Origin: Trichomonas vaginalis G3
Lineage: Eukaryota > Parabasalia > Trichomonadida > Trichomonadidae
Assembly (NCBI RefSeq): GCF_026262505.1
Contig: NC_067206.1
Location: 34,115,896 to 34,179,895, forward strand
Direction: 5' to 3'
DNA length: 64,000 bases
How positions within the stretch are numbered: the first letter of the stretch is position 1; every line of letters begins with the position of its first letter. The notes under the pieces were generated by a model that made no database searches, was not told where the DNA came from, and worked only from the letters and a program-made list of their open reading frames with translations. The position numbers and the translations under genes were made by a program. Below, one piece after another: positions 50,926 through 58,036 of this stretch.

Positions 50926-51834
50926 TCACAAGCGTTTTACATGAATTGTACGATGTATATTTGAAATTCTAAACAGTTTTGTAGCTTCTATTTCTTCTGT
51001 CAGTATGTCAAAAGTTTTCACAATATTGAAAGTTTCTTTATATTTCTTCTTGACATCAGATAGAAGGAAATCGTCAGCTGTTGGATAGTTTTTGTTCAGA
51101 AATGTCAACATGTCCATTTTATCTTCTGCTGGTTTCTCTACTTCTTTCTTTAAGTCAGCATAGTCGTTTCGCATACGTTCTATCTCTTTGACGGAGTAGT
51201 TATATTTCCTCATTGCTGCTTTACATTTTGAACATTGTGGGTTCATTTTAGCATTGTACATTGAAATCTTACCTGCAAGTATGACTAAGGCGTCAATGGT
51301 TTTCTTTAACTCAAAGGTTACTGGTTTTATCTGTTCAGTCCATACCTTACCTCTTCTATCTTTATCTCTTATCTGCCATACACATTTTGCAACTAACGAA
51401 ACAAAGTTGTCGTAGGTCTTAAATTCTTCAGATTTATATATGTCAATGAAATATACCATATCGCAGTCTTTGTCCATGACTTTGTGGTTGCAATGAAATC
51501 CAAGAAACTCATAGTTAACCTTACGTATGAACTTCTTTATTTCTACTGAGTCAGTTGGTTTCACTTCTATTTCATCGAATTCAGGAATAGTGAGCTTTTG
51601 TTGTTGTATTTCAGGAAGTTTAGGTAGATGGTCAATAATATCCTGCATTTCATAAAGATATTGTTCATTTGTTTCATCTTTTGCACTACAGTCTAAATCT
51701 CCTTGGAGAAGTTCCTGCTTTATCTTCTGGATTTCTGTTTCGAAAGTATATGAAGAAGGAATGAAGCTTTTCATCTCTACTAACATTGAAGTTGGGTTCA
51801 TGACTAACGAGTTTGGTGAAGTTGTTGCTAACAT
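50926..51834 (-). CDS. Maverick hypothetical protein, 302 aa
   Basis: An intact frame. It has a CSKCKAAM pair of cysteines near residue 210 and an EFLGFHCNHK segment near 115, so a small metal site is possible. A predicted coiled coil follows (YSVKEIERMRNDYADLKKEVEK). The C-terminal 60 residues (FLLSDVKKKYKETFN) are reminiscent of the linker/winged region after viral primases. It lies inside the palindrome-rich zone. No family can be assigned. Confidence 0.6.
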   Translation of the reverse strand: MLATTSPNSLVMNPTSMLVEMKSFIPSSYTFETEIQKIKQELLQGDLDCSAKDETNEQYLYEMQDIIDHLPKLPEIQQQKLTIPEFDEIEVKPTDSVEIKKFIRKVNYEFLGFHCNHKVMDKDCDMVYFIDIYKSEEFKTYDNFVSLVAKCVWQIRDKDRRGKVWTEQIKPVTFELKKTIDALVILAGKISMYNAKMNPQCSKCKAAMRKYNYSVKEIERMRNDYADLKKEVEKPAEDKMDMLTFLNKNYPTADDFLLSDVKKKYKETFNIVKTFDILTEEIEATKLFRISNIHRTIHVKRL

Positions 51835-51881
51835 GTTCTTACAATAAAAATAAAAAATATTTTTTTTAAAAAACTAAACTT

Positions 51882-51977
51882 TTTTTCTATCTTAAGGAAA
51901 TTCATGAAAATTCAACGGGTGAGAAAAGAGGTGAGAAAACAGGTGAGATCTCACCACTTCACCTAAAATATATTTTT
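51882..51977 (+). repeat. Copy 1 of the GGTGAGATCTCACC block
   Basis: About 95 bp, from TCTATCTTAAGGAAATTC through three GGTGAGAAAA steps and the palindrome GGTGAGATCTCACC to ACCTAAAATATATTTTTT. Nearly identical to 52683-52779. Confidence 0.85.
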
Positions 51978-51996
51978 TGGTGGGACGTCGGACATT

Positions 51997-52163
51997 GTCT
52001 TGAAACAATAAAAGACTTGTCTTGAAAAAGTAAAAGACTTGTCTTGAAACAATAAAAGACTTGTCTTGAAAAAGTAAAAGACTTGTCTTGAAAAAGTAAA
52101 AGACTTGTCTTGAAAAAGTAAAAGACTTGTCTTGAAAAAGTAAAAGACTTGTCTTGAAAAAGT
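51997..52163 (+). repeat. 22-bp minisatellite, first block
   Basis: About eight copies of AAAGACTTGTCTTGAAAAAGTA, with AAACAAT variants. Each unit has the palindrome AAGAC-TT-GTCTT. The minus-strand open frames across it, with 22-residue periodicity, are a consequence of 3 x 22 bp. Confidence 0.9.
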
Positions 52164-52241
52164 ACGGGTATCGTCTTCAATCAAGACCACTGTTCTCAAA
52201 TTTGAGAACTTTACACCAAAAAATTTCTTGAAAAATAACGG

Positions 52242-52466
52242 GTCTTGTCTTGAAAAAGTAAAAGACTTGTCTTGAAAAAGTAAAAGACTTGTCTTGAAAA
52301 AGTAAAAGACTTGTCTTGAAAAAGTAAAAGACTTGTCTTGAAAAAGTAAAAGACTTGTCTTGAAAAAGTAAAAGACTTGTCTTGAAACAATAAAAGACTT
52401 GTCTTGAAAAAGTAAAAGACTTGTCTTGAAACAATAAAAGACTTGTCTTGAAAAAGTAAAAGACTA
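52242..52466 (+). repeat. 22-bp minisatellite, second block
   Basis: About ten further copies of the same 22-bp unit after an 80-bp interruption that contains TTCTCAAATTTGAGAA. Confidence 0.9.
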
Positions 52467-52682
52467 GTTCTGAGATCTCACCATCTAACCTAAAATATAT
52501 TTTTGGGTCATTTACGCTCATTACGATGAAGAAGTCTCAACAAAACATATACGATGAAATCTATCTCCTGTGTTGTTGTCTAAATGTCATGTTGTCTCAT
52601 TTTTTCAGAGAAGTTAAAATGACCTGGGGACCGAGGGACCGAGGGACCTGGTTCCACCTAAAAACCATCTACCCTAAAATAT

Positions 52683-52779
52683 ATTTTTTCTATCTTAAGG
52701 AAATTCATGAAAATTCAACGGGTGAGAAAAGAGGTGAGAAAACAGGTGAGATCTCACCTCTTCACCTAAAATATATTTT
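52683..52779 (+). repeat. Copy 2 of the GGTGAGATCTCACC block
   Basis: Direct repeat of 51882-51977 with very few differences; a truncated fifth trace (TCTCACC...CCTAAAATATATTTTT) sits at 52478-52505. Confidence 0.85.
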
Positions 52780-53640
52780 TCAATACTTTTTCAGCACTTT
52801 TCCGTAGTTGTATATGAAAGACAATTCGAGATAAAAGTCATAGTACAATGGTATTATATGCTGCACACCGTTTGTTGTGAACCAAACTTGAAAGTCAGAG
52901 AAACTGTTACTAGGTGGTTCGTAGAATTTAGAAGCAAAGTCATAAAAGTCTTTACCGATACAAAGAAAACTGTTGTTGCTTGAACTGAAACTTGCATGAC
53001 ACATGACATTTTGAGGGTCAAACACGTTTCTATAAACTGTCAAATCTGCTGGTGGAAGTATAAATTTAAATGGACCATCTGGTGGTAATGGTTCGTTCTG
53101 GTTTAGTAACCGAAGAAATTGTGCCCAAGAACGTCTGTCTACTCCCCAATATAAAAACTCTGTATCTCTTGGAGGGTTAATTTCAATCTTTTGAAATGAA
53201 ACTGTGGAATTCATCTTGTCGTATTCTAGTTTTAGATAGTATGTTCCATTTAGTAAAGAGTCGTATTTTTCTTGAAATTCCCAGTAGTATTTGTTTATTT
53301 GAGTTTGAAAGTCATTTAGAGTTTTTTCAAGACTTTCGTCTGAACGAATTGTAAAGATTTTCATTTCGTCAAATTTTTCTAGTAGACCATCAGAACCTTT
53401 ATACTGCCCATGAAAATATACTGCGAACATAAACGCGTTAGTTCTATTTGAAAACAAAACTCTTCTAAATCCTATTGCCTTTGCATCAGAAGGACTTTGA
53501 AGCCAACGAATTGGATAGTCAAACCTGTATGAACGGGATGAAATTTCTTCATCTGAAATAGTCCTACCAGCATTTGTAAAGATATAGTCTAACGGTTTTG
53601 TATCTGCTACTTTTGTTCTTTGTTTTTCAACCTGAAGCAT
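52780..53640 (-). CDS. Maverick paralogous protein A (minus copy)
   Basis: 286 aa from the Met at 53638-53640, chosen because MLQVEKQRTKVADTKPLD aligns with the start of the plus-strand paralog at 59722. Conserved blocks shared by the pair: YRFDYPxRWL, KAxGFRR, FLRxLNQ, VxCHASFS-type followed by NSFLC, FYEPPS, SDFQVWFTT and FYLELSFIYNY. It is beta-rich with no signal peptide. The open frame extends upstream through a 17-bp repeat region (ACTTCATGCAACG copies) which is probably 5' untranslated. Possibly a structural or receptor-binding component, given the nearby phage-type fibre gene. Unknown family. Confidence 0.65.
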   Translation of the reverse strand: MLQVEKQRTKVADTKPLDYIFTNAGRTISDEEISSRSYRFDYPIRWLQSPSDAKAIGFRRVLFSNRTNAFMFAVYFHGQYKGSDGLLEKFDEMKIFTIRSDESLEKTLNDFQTQINKYYWEFQEKYDSLLNGTYYLKLEYDKMNSTVSFQKIEINPPRDTEFLYWGVDRRSWAQFLRLLNQNEPLPPDGPFKFILPPADLTVYRNVFDPQNVMCHASFSSSNNSFLCIGKDFYDFASKFYEPPSNSFSDFQVWFTTNGVQHIIPLYYDFYLELSFIYNYGKVLKKY

Positions 53641-53713
53641 TTTATATATGTAAAAATATACTGTTTTAAAAAACGTTTTTACTTCATGCAACGTTTTTAC
53701 TTCATGCAATGTT

Positions 53714-55867
53714 TTATTTCATGCAATGTTTTATTTCTGTGCCGTCTTCAAGTATGCCCCAGTACTTACGCTTGGAGAGGACATGAACTTCGGAAAATAC
53801 CTTATCTAGCTTAAAACAGCCCATCTTCTCACCGACTAAACCCATTTCAATGAGTTTGTTGTATCCTTCTTCGTTCGTCATGAGCGCGTCGATGTTCTCA
53901 TAGTATACCAAAACTTTGGATTTAACCTCTGAGAAGAATTTGTTGTAGTTGTCAAGGACTGCTTTTGCGAACTGAGGATAAGACCAATGTTCGACAATAG
54001 GTTTTAATGTGGTTACTAAGCCACTTTCACCTTCGGTAAATTCGTACTTCAAAACAAAAGGAGAAAACCTTTCAACAAAGTTGTCGACCTTCTCATAGTG
54101 TTTACTCTTCATCTTTTGAGGTTTTTTAATGGAATATCCCCATGTCGAATTCATAAGCAATTTTAGTGTCATTGCAAGTTTGGGGTTTGAAGCTTTCCTA
54201 ATATCATATAGTTGTTGTATGACTTTTCCAACTGTATAGTTCCTTCCCGGGAACTCACCGTCTTCGTTTGGAATTCCAGTTGGAATATATTGGACAAACC
54301 TCATGTACGCAGCGTTAAGGTCGACATAGTATATTTTTTCATATGAGTCGAACTTGTCGCATCCAATCGGCCCAGTTTTTGGAAATTCAAGCGAGTCTCT
54401 TATCTTCTGAGAAACTTCTCCTGTTATCTCATAAACATCGTCGAAGCAACCTGTTTCATATAAAACCTTCTGACCTAACTCTGATGCTCTCCAATACAAT
54501 TTGACGTCGACTGGATGTCTCAATGGAAGTTTGTTTATAGCATCTTGAAGTTCTTGCAACCTCATTGGAGGTTCTTCTGGTTCAGGTTGGTATCCGAACA
54601 ATCCAACTCCTTTTGGAACTGTGTACTTCTTTTGTGCTATAACCTTGTCTGGAACAACTTTTGGTCTTACCAACAATGAAAAGTTTGTTTCGTCTTTTGG
54701 TACAAAAGTTTCTGTCAGCTTGTCATCTGGAATTGGTTCCAACAAACCTTTCTCGAAAAGAATGTTAACAGCTCTGACAATGTTGCACTTACCTTTTCCG
54801 AACAATGGGTTTGTAAGACTTTCGTTCAACATGAAGTGGTTGTGGAAAAGTACAATCTTCAACCATGGCAATTTGAAGTCAACAACATAGTCGTCATGAG
54901 ACGAACCTTTCTCAGTCGGTATGTTGACTCGGATATTCACATTTGCCAACGGTGCAACTTTAGCCAGTTGACCTCTAAGAATGTACCTTGTTTTCACACA
55001 TGACTCAAGATACTTCATCTTCTCTTCTGAAACAAGACCAGAGTTCCTGAGACATGTAAGAATACAAGGTTCATTGACAATTGTTTCAATTGAATTGTAA
55101 ATTCCATACCTTGTTAAGTCAATGTCAGACTTATTTCTGAACGGGAAGTATCCAGCATGTTGTCTGACTGCTTGAGGGTTGGGTTGATACCATTCAAACT
55201 TTACGCTTGCAATTCCTTCAATCGCATTCAAAATATCTGAGTCGGAGTCAACCATTTGTTCTCTCTTTGTAGTCTTGAAAGCGTCAAGAAGTTGTGCGGC
55301 TGTTGTGACATTGCCATGTGCATAGTAAATGTGACCATCCAAATCTGTTATGGTCAATCTGAGATTGTATCCTTTCTTATTTCCGTCTTGTATGGCAGCA
55401 AGTACACCCATGAAGCCTTCTTTGTTCTTTCCTTCGTCAAAGTTTACTGTAAAGGTTCGACCAGAAGTAATTTTACTTCTAACTTCACGATACTTTTCAT
55501 ATGCATATCTTGTTCTTTCCATGGGAGCATGTGCGTCTTCACCTTTTCCTTTTTTCCTTCTCAAAGGATGCAATTGTTCGTCATGTTTCCAGTAGAATCT
55601 GGCAAAGCCGTCGTGTCCTTCAATCTGAGGTTCACTAACATCGAAAGGCATGTTCATAAGACGCTCTTCTTCTAACCTCTCCAGTCTGTTTGGATAATTG
55701 GCGCGTGCTGTTTCTAAGTCCATTTCGTAGCGAAGACCAGCCAGTTTGTCATAGACTTTTATGGGTCTTCCCTTCCTATATTTAAAATTCTTTGAAAGTC
55801 TCCAACCATATCTTTCTAACTCTGCTTTTATTCTAGCAGACCTTCTGTCCATTCTATATGGGGGCAT
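53714..55867 (-). CDS. Protein-primed family B DNA polymerase
   Basis: 717 aa, intact. Motif A: YYVDLNAAYMRF near 520 (catalytic Asp present). Motif B: KLLMNSTWGYSIKKP near 580. Motif C region: VLVYYENIDALMT near 665, where protein-primed polymerases have Y-x-D-T-D-S, so the first Asp is Asn and Ser is Ala. A Lys-rich KRKYWG follows near the C-terminus. The N-terminal half should hold the exonuclease domain, but I cannot place its Asp motifs with confidence. At 717 aa it is shorter than most Polinton polymerases (roughly 1000 or more). The hallmark replication enzyme of the element. Confidence 0.88.
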   Translation of the reverse strand: MPPYRMDRRSARIKAELERYGWRLSKNFKYRKGRPIKVYDKLAGLRYEMDLETARANYPNRLERLEEERLMNMPFDVSEPQIEGHDGFARFYWKHDEQLHPLRRKKGKGEDAHAPMERTRYAYEKYREVRSKITSGRTFTVNFDEGKNKEGFMGVLAAIQDGNKKGYNLRLTITDLDGHIYYAHGNVTTAAQLLDAFKTTKREQMVDSDSDILNAIEGIASVKFEWYQPNPQAVRQHAGYFPFRNKSDIDLTRYGIYNSIETIVNEPCILTCLRNSGLVSEEKMKYLESCVKTRYILRGQLAKVAPLANVNIRVNIPTEKGSSHDDYVVDFKLPWLKIVLFHNHFMLNESLTNPLFGKGKCNIVRAVNILFEKGLLEPIPDDKLTETFVPKDETNFSLLVRPKVVPDKVIAQKKYTVPKGVGLFGYQPEPEEPPMRLQELQDAINKLPLRHPVDVKLYWRASELGQKVLYETGCFDDVYEITGEVSQKIRDSLEFPKTGPIGCDKFDSYEKIYYVDLNAAYMRFVQYIPTGIPNEDGEFPGRNYTVGKVIQQLYDIRKASNPKLAMTLKLLMNSTWGYSIKKPQKMKSKHYEKVDNFVERFSPFVLKYEFTEGESGLVTTLKPIVEHWSYPQFAKAVLDNYNKFFSEVKSKVLVYYENIDALMTNEEGYNKLIEMGLVGEKMGCFKLDKVFSEVHVLSKRKYWGILEDGTEIKHCMK

Positions 55868-55897
55868 TTTTATAAAAATAAAAAAATGTTTTTTCCT

Positions 55898-56464
55898 TTA
55901 CTTTACATAAGCACTCGCTGCCATAAGCCTTTGACGCCAACCCATACCAGCTAATGAAGGTTGACTAAACTTTGGTTTTGGTTTTTCGTCAGTTTTTGGT
56001 TTCTCTTCTTCTATCGGTTTTTCGTCACTTTTCGGTTCCTCTGACTTTACTTCACTTGCAGGAACAGTAGTGTCGTTAGTATCTTCATAAATATCATATG
56101 CCATCTGTTTTTGTTTTCCTTTCAACTTTTTGTGTTTGTTGTAAAGTTTAGAATATTTCGACTCTAAGTCAATGAGATGTTCTATAATGAACTGTTGGTC
56201 AGTGAAGTAAACTTTTCCATCTGTTGTCTCGAAAGCTCCCACAGACTTCAATATTTTATTTGTGAGAGTCTGTTTCTTTTTTGAGATACTAGCCGTTCCA
56301 TTTCTATGAAAAGTGACTTTGTAGTTAGGGTTTGTATTTCCAGACCTGGCACCTTCTATTATTGAATTTTTCTCTTCATCTGTAAGTTCTTTGACAGGTT
56401 TTGACAATGGTTCTGAACTTTTTGTTTGTGGTGTCAAATCTACCGTTTCAACTTCTTCGGTCAT
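55898..56464 (-). CDS. Maverick hypothetical protein, Lys/Glu/Pro-rich
   Basis: 188 aa. A central segment with a FTDQQFIIEHLIDLESKYSKLYNKHKKLKGKQ coiled coil lies between disordered acidic tails; the C-terminus reads SLAGMGWRQRLMAASAYVK. It shares an identical 22-bp upstream sequence with the neighbouring 51-aa gene. Unknown function; possibly a virion assembly factor. Confidence 0.6.
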   Translation of the reverse strand: MTEEVETVDLTPQTKSSEPLSKPVKELTDEEKNSIIEGARSGNTNPNYKVTFHRNGTASISKKKQTLTNKILKSVGAFETTDGKVYFTDQQFIIEHLIDLESKYSKLYNKHKKLKGKQKQMAYDIYEDTNDTTVPASEVKSEEPKSDEKPIEEEKPKTDEKPKPKFSQPSLAGMGWRQRLMAASAYVK

Positions 56465-56486
56465 TTCATCTCAGTAAAAAATTTTA
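56465..56486 (-). promoter_or_regulatory. 22-bp start-proximal repeat, copy 1
   Basis: Upstream of the 188-aa gene: on the minus strand, a T-rich tract then TTTACTGAGATGAA, directly before the ATG. Identical copy at 56640-56661. Confidence 0.6.
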
Positions 56487-56639
56487 GTTTGGTTTGTTTT
56501 CAACTGGTTGCTGAGGTTTTTTAAGTCGGTCTAAAACTTCCTGAGGTATAGGAAGAACTTGACAAACACGTGGTTGTGTAACTGCTGGAAGCCGACAAAT
56601 CCATCTTGAACCCATTTGTCTCAAAGCTGTATTGTTCAT
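56484..56639 (-). CDS. Small Maverick protein, 51 aa
   Basis: ATG at 56637-56639, stop at 56484-56486 (MNNTALRQMGSRWICRLPAV at the start). It sits between two minus-strand genes with identical 20-bp start-proximal spacers. It has coding-like codon use, but no family is recognised. Confidence 0.5.
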   Translation of the reverse strand: MNNTALRQMGSRWICRLPAVTQPRVCQVLPIPQEVLDRLKKPQQPVENKPN

Positions 56640-56661
56640 TTCATCTCAGTAAAAAATTTTA
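56640..56661 (-). promoter_or_regulatory. 22-bp start-proximal repeat, copy 2
   Basis: The same 22 bp directly before the ATG of the 51-aa gene. Both copies also overlap the stop codon of the gene before. Confidence 0.6.
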
Positions 56662-57060
56662 CATTCCCCACGTTTGAGGCGGTTGAGGTTGGTTGTTGTT
56701 TACCCACTGTTGTGCATGGTTATATCCTCTGTTAAAGAATCTTTCACCTTGGTCCATATAGTGCCCTGCTTGGTTATAGTAGTCATTTGCTTTGTTATAG
56801 TAGTTTCCTGCTTGTCTTCCTACATTGTCCATCCATCCTTGAACTTTTCCTCTTGTTTCAGGATTTGGAATAAGATTTGCTGCATCTCGTGCTACATCCC
56901 AACCTTTCTGTACAGTTTGTATAATAGGTTGTGCTTTCTCTTTAAGTATACCTAATGTACTCAAAATCTTCCTTCCAACTCCAAATACACCTCTGGCTAT
57001 TGTTCCCACTGCTGGTAAAAATCTAGATGCGACTCCTGCTAATGCGCCAAATAAACCCAT
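56659..57060 (-). CDS. Amphipathic virion-like protein, 133 aa
   Basis: Starts MGLFGALAGVASRFLP, a Gly/Ala-rich amphipathic helix. Then come GRKILSTLGILKEKAQP, an AANLIPNPETRGKVQGW segment and a Tyr/Asn/Gln-rich tail. The N-terminus resembles membrane-active minor capsid peptides (adenovirus pVI-like role), but this rests on composition only. It is divergent from the integrase gene with only 16 bp between the two ATGs. Confidence 0.6.
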   Translation of the reverse strand: MGLFGALAGVASRFLPAVGTIARGVFGVGRKILSTLGILKEKAQPIIQTVQKGWDVARDAANLIPNPETRGKVQGWMDNVGRQAGNYYNKANDYYNQAGHYMDQGERFFNRGYNHAQQWVNNNQPQPPQTWGM

Positions 57061-57076
57061 TTCTTATGGGTTAAAA

Positions 57077-58036
57077 ATGACGAATCCAAACAAGGACCCC
57101 TATGTTTCTAAGGCAACAAAGAAAGCACTCATGGTAAAAATCTTTAGTTCAACACCAAATGCTTGGTTTATGGATATCTTGGAAAACATTCCGAGATATA
57201 GAGAAGATGGACCACCATACTGGCTAATATTTGTTGGTCAAAACACAAGATACTGTGAAGCCATACCATTATGGTCCAAAAATATTTTAGATGTGAAAAC
57301 TGCTTTGACAATATTCGTTGACAAATACCATCCAACAAAACTGACATCTGACTGTGAAAGTTCTTTCAAATCAGACGATATTAAAAACTATCTGCGTTCA
57401 AAAAATGTAAACCAATATTTCATTGTCGACCAAAACCATTCTGCTCTTGGTGTCATTGACAGTTGTATAAAAATCTTAAGAGACTTAAATCAACCACAAG
57501 GTGGTGAAGCAAATGAAATGTCATATGACGACAAATATAGACACTTCTCCATGGCAAAGATGAGACAAGTTTTAAATATTTACAATACCCGTAAACAAAA
57601 AGGTTTGGGAAACCACTCCCCTGAAGAAATGAAAAACAACCCTGACTTAGAGAAAGACTATATATTTAACAATTTAGTCAAAAGAGACAAACAAGAAAGA
57701 ATGCCAGGCTTCAAACTTAAGAAAGGTGACAAAGTAAAAATAGAAATACCTAAACGCGACCCATATGAAAATACTATTGACTATGACAACAATGGGAACT
57801 CGACAGGTACTCACATTCGTGTTCGTAAAAATAGAAGAAAGTATACAAGAGAATATTATGAAGTTTTAGGCAAACATGGCAAAATGTACACACTGCAAGC
57901 AGAAGATAAAACTACTATTGTCAGACCTCGTTTCAAACTTGTCAAAGTTCAAGGTGGTATACTTTCAAAGACAGTTCCTAACAAATATAAGACAACTCCT
58001 GACGAATATGCTAAAGAAGTTGAAAATGACGACTAA
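57077..58036 (+). CDS. Retroviral-type integrase of Maverick
   Basis: 319 aa. Core: WFMDILENI (first Asp) near 33, KLTSDCESSF (second Asp) near 95, then HSALGVIDSCIKILRD, whose acidic residue 36 positions after the second Asp is Asp rather than the usual Glu. No N-terminal HHCC zinc finger is visible. The C-terminal third is basic with an SH3/chromo-like segment (MYTLQAEDKTTIVRPRFKLVKV). The enzyme would insert the element by strand transfer with a 5-6 bp duplication. Its stop overlaps the convergent fibre gene by 4 bp. Confidence 0.85.
   Translation: MTNPNKDPYVSKATKKALMVKIFSSTPNAWFMDILENIPRYREDGPPYWLIFVGQNTRYCEAIPLWSKNILDVKTALTIFVDKYHPTKLTSDCESSFKSDDIKNYLRSKNVNQYFIVDQNHSALGVIDSCIKILRDLNQPQGGEANEMSYDDKYRHFSMAKMRQVLNIYNTRKQKGLGNHSPEEMKNNPDLEKDYIFNNLVKRDKQERMPGFKLKKGDKVKIEIPKRDPYENTIDYDNNGNSTGTHIRVRKNRRKYTREYYEVLGKHGKMYTLQAEDKTTIVRPRFKLVKVQGGILSKTVPNKYKTTPDEYAKEVENDD

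Noticed and set aside
51959-52521. Three overlapping minus-strand frames with 22-residue repeats (FQDKSFTFSRQVFYFFKTSLLL type)
   Set aside because: They are by-products of the 22-bp minisatellite, because three units make one 66-bp period without stops.
52526-52807. 93-aa plus-strand frame
   Set aside because: It runs through the GGTGAGATCTCACC block and the 3' end of the paralog-A gene, with no independent coding signal.
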